From: Cryptomeria japonica
Taxonomy: Eukaryota > Streptophyta > Pinopsida > Cupressales > Cupressaceae
Length of the DNA stretch: 64,000 nt
Assembly (NCBI RefSeq): GCF_030272615.1
Contig: NC_081414.1
Location: 809,447,069 to 809,511,068 of the forward strand
Direction of reading: 5' to 3'
Shown here: piece by piece, positions 57,301 through 64,000 of the stretch
How positions within the stretch are numbered: position 1 is the stretch's first letter
How the letters are laid out: every line of letters begins with the position of its first letter
Translations under genes and position numbers: made by a program
Notes under the pieces: model-generated
Seen by the model: the letters and a program-made list of their open reading frames with translations, nothing else
Told to the model about the DNA's origin: nothing
Database searches by the model: none

Positions 57301-57351
57301 GCACATAATTGTTATACTGAATCAAAGGAAAATTGAGATAATTATTTCCTC
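54350..57351. other. Spacer between element 3 and the MLO gene
   Basis: No gene seen. 54600-55870 is purine-rich with many GATTTGGATT and TTGGATTGG words on the + strand. 56560-57130 matches an AT-rich repeat also found in MLO intron 10. TGACTC occurs four times in tandem at 57198-57222, about 130 bases before the MLO start codon, and TATATATTA at about 57271 is a possible TATA box. Confidence 0.5.
56560..57130. repeat. AT-rich dispersed repeat, copy upstream of MLO
   Basis: Shares ordered blocks with 59690-60230: TCAAATGCA followed by ATACAAGC, GCCTCTT with CTTTTGTGC-like sequence, TACTTTGATTTCTT, AATTTAATATTGTTTAATAA and ATAAATAATTAAATT. By eye about 70 per cent similar with indels. Class unknown. 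Confidence 0.55.
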
Positions 57352-60300
57352 ATGGCAGGTGGGGGCAATGCAGATTCTCGTTCCTTAGAACAAACACCCA
57401 CCTGGGCTGTGGCAATTGTTTGCTTGGGCTTTGTACTTATTTCAATACTGATTGAACAAGCTATTCATTTCCTTTCCAAGGTATTCTTTAGATTAGATTA
57501 TTATTATTATTTTGTTTCTGGATTATTAAATATGTAACTGTAAGAGAAAAATGAAAGATCATAGAATGCAGTGACTTAAGAAACACTGAAATATATTCTT
57601 TCTTTTATTTATCTGCAATTATATTTTAAACCTTTGTTTTTGCATATGTTGCATGCAATTCTGTTGCATGTTTGGATTGAATTTGGAAGTTTTTTCTGTG
57701 TGTTTGGAATGCAGTGGCTCAAGAAACGCAAAAAGAAATCCCTGGGCAAAGCATTAGATAAGATCAAAGAAGGTGAAAATTTTGCTGATGTCATAATCAA
57801 TCTCATTTCTTTGAAAAAAACTTGAGCTTGATTCTTCTGGTTTGTATATGCAGAATTGATGCTGTTGGGATTTATCTCCCTTCTGCTTACTGTTGGGCAG
57901 AAGCCAATTTCAGAGATTTGTATATCAAAGGGCTTAGGAGATTCATTGCTTCCCTGCTCAAAGGAGAAGGTTTTAGCAGAGCATGTTTTTGACCAGATTG
58001 GAAAATTCTTAATACCTGGGCAACATCGTAAGCTTCTGTTCTTAGAAGCTTCTGAAACACCATTAAAGCGTACCTTGGCCACAGAGGAGCCAGTGACTGG
58101 TCATTGTGCTAAAAGAGTAAGTATTTATGCTTAGTATTCGTGGTATTCCTAAGGGAAAGATTTTTAAGTGTTTTTTTCCTGTGTTATTTTGATGCAGGGG
58201 AAGGTTCCTCTGATATCAGAAGATGGACTCCATCAACTGCACATCTTCATTTTTGTATTGGCTGTTTCTCATGTCTTATCTTGCATTGCAATCATGACAT
58301 TAGGATGGGCAAAGGTGTGAGTCGTAGACATGTGATTTCCACAGTTCATCATGTTTGTTGTGTATAGTTTCTGTAAGTTTATTTCTGCAAGCTGATACCA
58401 GAAACTATGCACAACAAAAATATGAATCGTTAAACTTTCTTGTCTTATTGTTTTATGTAAAAGAAAATTATAGAAGATGTAAAGTAAAGAGGATTGATTA
58501 GAAGGCTATGTGATGTGGGCAGGTGAAGAAATGGAAATCATGGGAGGAAGAGACTAAAACATTGGATTATGAAGTTTCAAATGGTGAGTCTATTTTAATT
58601 TTTTTCTCTCATGAAGAAAATTAGTTTGTTCTAAAATGACAAAAAAAATTGACTTGTTATAGATCATCCTTCTACTTGGAAAGTAATTAGATGTGCAATT
58701 GTTGTGTTGTAGACCCTTCAAGGTTCAGAATTACTCGTGAAACTACTTTTGGAAGGAGGCATATGAGCTTTTGGTCCACAACACCAATTCTCACCTGGAT
58801 TGTAAGTAAACTCAACAATTCAAATATTTGTTCTTTATTTTAAATTTAATCTCTTTGCCATTTTATATACTAAAGTCTTAACTCTTGGATTTGCAGGTGT
58901 GCTTTTTTAGACAATTTGTGAGATCTGTACCCAAAGTGGATTACTTAACATTGCGTCATGGCTTTATACTTGTAAGATTTCTGAGGTCACACGTTTGAAG
59001 TTTTATATTGTATAGTTATCAAGAGAGCTATAGTTATGCATAGGTTTGATTTTGCAGGCTCACTTTGCTCCACACAGTAAATTTGATTTTCAAAGATATA
59101 TAAAGAGATCTTTAGACAATGACTTTAGCGTTGTTGTATCTATCAGGTACGTTTCATAACTATAGTTCAACAATAGTGACAACATGTTTTAGATCGTCTT
59201 TCTCCCTAATTTAAAACTTATTGCTTGAACAATTTATGTTATTGTGTGCAGTCCGCATCTATGGTTTTATGTCATCTTATTTTTACTTCTCAATAGACAT
59301 GGTAAATCTAATCATCCTTCTATTTATTTGTGTGTGTTTACTTGTAATTATTTAACATGCTAATGGACATTGAATTTAACTATGCAGGATGGTTCACCTT
59401 CTTTTGGCTGTCTTTTATTCCATTGATTGTAAGTGAACACAACACTCATCTTCATTTAGATAAATAAATAAATAAATATTATTCAATTAATAAGTAGACG
59501 AAAATGAGATAATTAATTTTTTATGGAGGTCTAAACCTGTGAGCAGGACTTCACGAAATATTTCTTGCCACCAGAACGAATAGGAATAAAAATTAGATAA
59601 TTAATTTGATAGATAAAAATTTATTTAATCAATTATAAAAAAAATAGTGCTTCAAATTTCTTTAGTCATTAAAAATTTCAAATGCAATAAATACAAGCCT
59701 GAAAATCTGTTGATGCCTCTTGTCTTTTGTGCGTGTTAGTCCGTGATTCCAAAGACTATGACTTACTCAATGTTTAACCCCAAGACTTGTCTAACTTATT
59801 AGTTTCTAGGTACTTTGATTTCTTCTAGTCTTTCTGATTTCAATTTTTTATTATAATTTGATATTATTTAATAAGCAAATATAGTGAAACAAAAAACTTA
59901 ATTAGGTATTTGCTAATATTCTAGGTGATCTAAATAATTAAATTTGATGTAATTTTAATAAAAAAATAATTAATTTTGAACTGTTATATTATTTTTCAAA
60001 TTATTATTGATTTTAGAGTTTGTGATTTTTTTTTTTTATTGAAATGTAATATTGTTTAATAAAAAAATTTCTTTTTTATAAATGTGATTTACGATATTAT
60101 TAAAAATTTATATTTTCTATTTTTCAAATCTAATATATTTACTAAGATTTTGGTTTCACCTTGAGTAAGATTAAAATAATTAATTAATTAATTAATTAAT
60201 ATTTGTAATTTAATATTTTATTTTTTTAAGAGTGTGTTTATGTTCAATAGGAACACTAATGACTATTTGTGGGTGCTAGGATAGGGAATATTGACCTTCT

Positions 60301-62629
60301 ATGGACACTAGAGTTTGACTAGGTGCTAGTAACCTTTTGTAAACATTCATGTCCTATGATTGCATGATCTTATAACTTTTAGGAATTACTTATCATTATT
60401 CATACTTCCCCATGGGTCTTGTAAAATCTAAATATGTAGGAAATGAAATCAGGTTGTATGGTTAAGAGGCCACCTGTAAAAGGCCCTACATACCCAATTT
60501 CACATTCATATATGACAATAATTTGGTGTGGAAACACTAGAGTATAGACTTGATAATGGTGCAAGTGGAAGTCTCAAATGCTTATTAGCGTGGTAGTGGC
60601 GTGCATAGTGCAGTGGAAGGAAGGCGTGTGACAAAAAGTCAAGTTGTGCTAATGTGAAGTTTTTGGTAATGAGTGAGGTCTTGTAGAAAAATAGTATTGG
60701 ATGAGTAGATAAAAGGATTGTAGAAGTATGCTAGTGAGAGCTAACATATTTGAAGTGCAAGAATACCTAAACAAAATTTATAGTAGAGTGTATGAGAAAC
60801 TAAATGTAATTTTATAAGAGTACTTTGGACGAGTTAGTCATTAAGAAAATTTAGTTAAATGTGTTGGGATTTCTAATTGACTGTTTGATAGCAAATGAAT
60901 CTTTCTTTATGGATCTTAATCTTGTTTACTAAAGACAAACACTAAAATGATGTATAATAGAATGAAAAATGTGAAATATATAATAGAAAGGCTTAAAATA
61001 TTTTTGTTTTTCAGATTCTTCTGCTAGTGGGTACAAAGCTGCAAGTTATAATAACAAAAATGGCGTTAGATATCCAAGATAGAAATCCTGTTGTGCAAGG
61101 AGCTCCAGTGGTGAAGCCCAATGATCAACTCTTTTGGTTTGGTCGACCCCAGATGATTCTCTATCTCATTCATTTTACCTTATTTCAGGTTAGAGATTCT
61201 TCTATGAAAACATTCTTTTGTTTTATCTTTCCATGCATCACAAATTATAATCATACAATATTTATTTTGCAGAGCGCTTTCCAAATGGCTTTTTTCCTTT
61301 GGGCATGGGTAAGGAAGAAACATCTCCATCCAAGCATATTCATACCTATTTTAGTTAGTCTTGGCTTCATAGAATTTTCTCTGCCTTAACGAACTATGTA
61401 CATTCATATGTTATGACTGGTGCAGTATGAATATGGTCTGAAATCCTGCTTCCATAAAAGGGTGCAAGATATTGTGGTTAGAATAAGCTTGGGGTAAGTT
61501 CATTTGACAATTTAAATTGCTTTTAAAATGCATATTCCTGGTGGAAAAATGTTAAAAATATAAATTGAAGCATCAAATTTTAAGATTCCATTAAGACCCA
61601 TTATCACCATGAATGATGAAAACACATGTAATATTAAAAAAAAATTCTGAGTGTTTAGAAAATGTTTGTTTAATGTTATCAAATTTCTATAATCTATGTG
61701 ATCACTTTTTTAACATCAAAGTTTGGGATCACACTGTGTGATCTATCGTCCAGATTAAAGAAAGTTACAGGAGATATTGTTGAACATCTCGTGTAACTCT
61801 CTTTCATTCTGATGAACATCTCTTGCAACTCTCTTTTATCCTAATGATGGATCACAGAGTGATCCAAAACATTGATGTTTTTTATATTTCTTGTAGCTTT
61901 CTTTCATCTTAATAATAGATCATAAAATATGATTTGAAACATTGATGTTAAAAAACTGATACACAATCAAATCTAAAAATTAAAACAAAATGTATATTTC
62001 TAATATTATACTTACTCCTTGAGCCACAATATTGTTGACTCAAAATCCATTGTTAATGATTAGGGTTGCTGTTCAAATACTGTGTAGCTATGTAACTCTC
62101 CCTCTCTATGCTCTTGTTACACAGGTATGTATAAAGATATATATACATTTGATTTATGCTCTCTTCAATATCACTGTAAAATGAAATATGAGATTTGTGA
62201 TTTCAGTTAGGGACAAACATGAAAACAACCATATTTGATGAAAGAATAGCTACAGCTTTGAAGAAGTGGCACCAGAGAGCTAAGAAGAACCTTAGACAAA
62301 ATAGGCATGGAGATCTATCAAGCAGGGGAACCACTCCAACTGAAGGATCTTCTCCACTTAATCTTCTTAACAAGTACATAAGTGCAGGAGACTTAGAAAT
62401 TTCCCAAAGTTTAGAACAATCTGAATATGATGTTGATCAGGATGCACCCTCTCCTTCTTACCATTCTCACCACAATCCTGACAGTTCAAAGGAAGAAATA
62501 CATGGGGACACACAAGATTTTGAAATAAATGGGCCTGACTTCAGCTTTTCTCATTTACAAAAGGAAAATATAAAAGGTATTATCCCTACTTCTTACATGG
62601 AGACTCATCCAAGCAAGGAGGACAGTTAG
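57352..62629 (+). CDS. MLO: MLO-family seven-transmembrane protein, 15 exons
   Basis: Exons: 57352-57480, 57715-57772, 57854-58116, 58198-58314, 58523-58583, 58713-58801, 58897-58971, 59058-59146, 59252-59301, 59388-59428, 61015-61188, 61273-61308, 61426-61493, 62064-62124, 62207-62629. All introns are GT-AG and phases fit, giving 577 residues without a stop. Family marks: [17 protein letters not shown] at the N terminus, [79 protein letters not shown] and the calmodulin-binding segment [15 protein letters not shown] (residues 454-468, key Trp458). The tail is Ser/His-rich and contains DFSF (548-551). MLO proteins sit in the plasma membrane, bind calmodulin and act in Ca2+ signalling; some are powdery mildew susceptibility factors, others act in pollen tubes or roots. 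The exact member cannot be assigned. ATG 57352 is the first in frame and matches the family start. Length is typical. Confidence 0.96.
59429..61014 (+). other. MLO intron 10, enlarged by repeats
   Basis: 1,586 bp, against 70-570 bp for the other thirteen introns. 59450-59660 resembles 63695-63850 and 59690-60230 resembles 56560-57130, so the excess length is mostly repeat insertion. Splice sites are intact (GTAAGT ... TTTTTCAG). Confidence 0.75.
59450..60230. repeat. AT-rich dispersed repeat, copy in MLO intron 10
   Basis: Starts near CATTTAGATAAATAAATAAA, shared with CACTTAGATAAATAAGTAAA at 63703; both then carry AGATAATTAATTTGATAG and TCAATTATAAA. Its second half matches the copy upstream of the gene. 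Contains (ATTA)n at 60180-60200. Confidence 0.6.
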
Positions 62630-64000
62630 CAGGAAAATACACAAAAACAACAATATTCCACAAAGTAGAAAACAATCTGTGAAGATGATTATTTGTGGTC
62701 ATAGCAATTTGTAAGATTTTCTTGGCTCCTGTAGATAGGCATAAAGAGATGCCATTTTATGTAATCTTTTTATCCAATCAAAATATAAAGTAAAAAAGAG
62801 TTGATCAATAATATTAGAGTTTTTTTTCAATCATCTCTATCTTTCTCTGAACAGTGAGTACATAAATCTTTTCTTTTTTAACATTTTTACATGAAAATTC
62901 AACTCTGTTAGTTTTATTTTTCAATCATCTCTATCTTGCTATTAGTTGTTGCTGTGAATAGTGAATAGATGAATAGCTTTTTTTTAACATTTTTATATGG
63001 AAATTCAATTTTGTTAGTTTTATTCCACATATTTTAAGACTAAGTAGGATTGCCTGGCAAAATAGACATCTGATCCATAGGGTTGGAATATTGCAGAAAT
63101 GGAACATTTGCCTTTCAATTTATCTCATATGTTAGAGCAATTAGTTGTAAAGGATAGGAATGGGTAATTTATTAATATTTGCAGGGCTATTGACCATTCT
63201 ACTTTGAAATTATCATTTGTGTTTAATAAATTTTTACCCTTTTTGTTTAAAAAAACAATCCGTTCTTTGAACTCTATTAATAACTATATTAGTAATTCTT
63301 ATAAATGTATCCTTTAAACTCATAGTAACAATTGAATCAAACTCTTAAATCAATCCAATCTAAATATTTCTAATAGATCAAACAGGCCAAATTGTGGTGT
63401 TAACTGTGGTAGAAGTTAGCCTCGCACATCCCATCTCATTATTATTTTTTTGTCTGGTGAAATGGAATATGGGTCTACAAATGGCTTATAGCAATATGGG
63501 ACTACTCCATGCTCCTTGCTACAAATAAGACATACATACCTTGCCCCTACCTATTAGAATAAGAGAGAAACCTATAACTATATTGAAAAAAAAAAAAAAA
63601 AAATTAAAGTTTTCCACTTGTCTTCCATTCCACTCCCAAATTCATAGTATTGAATGCATTTGTTCTCTGAACAATGATGTTCTTGCTACGAGACTTTTCT
63701 TCACTTAGATAAATAAGTAAATAAATGTTATTTAACTAATTAGTGGACCAAAAACAGATAATTAATTAGTTAACCAAAAATAGATAATTAATTTGATAGT
63801 TAAAAAATTATTCAATCAATTATAAAGGAAATAAGCATATTATTAATTGTTTTACCATTGATTTTATGTAAATTAATTTATTTTTTCAATAAAAATATTA
63901 TAGAAAAAAAAACAAATTATTAGATGAAATAATTTTAAAAAATCTATACAACAAAAATACTTTCTCATTAAAAAACCAAAATAATACATTTATGAATCTG
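62630..64000. other. MLO 3' region and spacer
   Basis: No further gene. AATCAAAATATAAAG near 62777 may serve as polyadenylation region. TTTTTCAATCATCTCTATCTT occurs twice (about 62825 and 62919), a short local duplication of roughly 95 bases. A 19-base poly-A lies at about 63584-63602. 63695-63850 is a third copy of the AT-rich repeat. Confidence 0.5.
63695..63850. repeat. AT-rich dispersed repeat, copy downstream of MLO
   Basis: Aligns with 59450-59640 (see that entry) and probably continues past the window end. Confidence 0.55.

Noticed and set aside
59429-61014. Possible extra exon in the long MLO intron
   Set aside because: Exons 10 and 11 join in frame across the conserved [18 protein letters not shown] block, leaving no room for another exon.
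1-64000. tRNA or rRNA genes
   Set aside because: No cloverleaf with A and B boxes and no rRNA signature was recognised; tRNA-like matches are only the PBS sites.

Overview
The window looks like nuclear DNA of a land plant, probably a seed plant. It holds a 15-exon MLO-family gene with short GT-AG introns, Ty1/copia elements primed by initiator Met-tRNA, a Tat-type Ty3/gypsy element with a second RNase H domain, a plant mobile domain (PMD) relic, DUF4283 relics and very AT-rich spacers. The density and size of old LTR elements suggest a large genome such as a gymnosperm, but that is inference; the species cannot be fixed from the sequence.

Layout. (1) 759-18939: one 18.2-kb Ty3/gypsy element on the minus strand, with two LTRs of about 1.44 kb, a PBS, a PPT and a 4/5 target duplication (AGTGT/AGTGC). 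It encodes gag, protease, a G-patch-like segment, RT, RNase H, a second archaeal-type RNase H and integrase, all broken by stops and frameshifts. Between integrase and its 3' LTR it carries a spliced PMD gene in antisense (about 2542-5594, + strand), with its own TATA box and a 1-kb intron. Arrays of a spaced TTAGCGCAT-like motif lie in the PMD intron and, in opposite orientation, in the gag leader. (2) 18940-21866: AT-rich spacer with microsatellites. (3) 21867-30365: a degenerate minus-strand Ty1/copia element with a perfect ATACA duplication, whose right LTR holds a solo LTR of another family (28855-29920). (4) 30366-33990: a broken acidic/lysine-rich coiled-coil ORF and DUF4283 relics. (5) 33991-44350: a plus-strand copia element whose two LTRs belong to different families, which lacks a target duplication, is flanked on both sides by copies of the same DUF4283 sequence, and has about 4 kb of foreign intron-containing sequence in place of the start of gag. 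(6) 46738-54344: a non-autonomous LTR element (TTACA duplication) with no recognisable protease, integrase or RT, which instead carries four zinc knuckles and a long, unrecognised second ORF with a Lys/Glu-rich segment. (7) 57352-62629: the only gene that looks intact, a 577-residue MLO-type seven-transmembrane protein, surrounded by and containing copies of an AT-rich repeat.

Apart from MLO, every long reading frame belongs to a mobile element or a relic. Many of the internal stops are TAG or TAA where the family has Gln, and TGA where it has Arg, as expected of C-to-T decay of silenced, methylated repeats. The best candidates for undescribed biology are the convergent two-gene architecture of the gypsy element with its mirrored motif arrays, the non-autonomous element with an unknown ORF, and the chimeric copia element. 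All boundaries and translations were worked out by eye.
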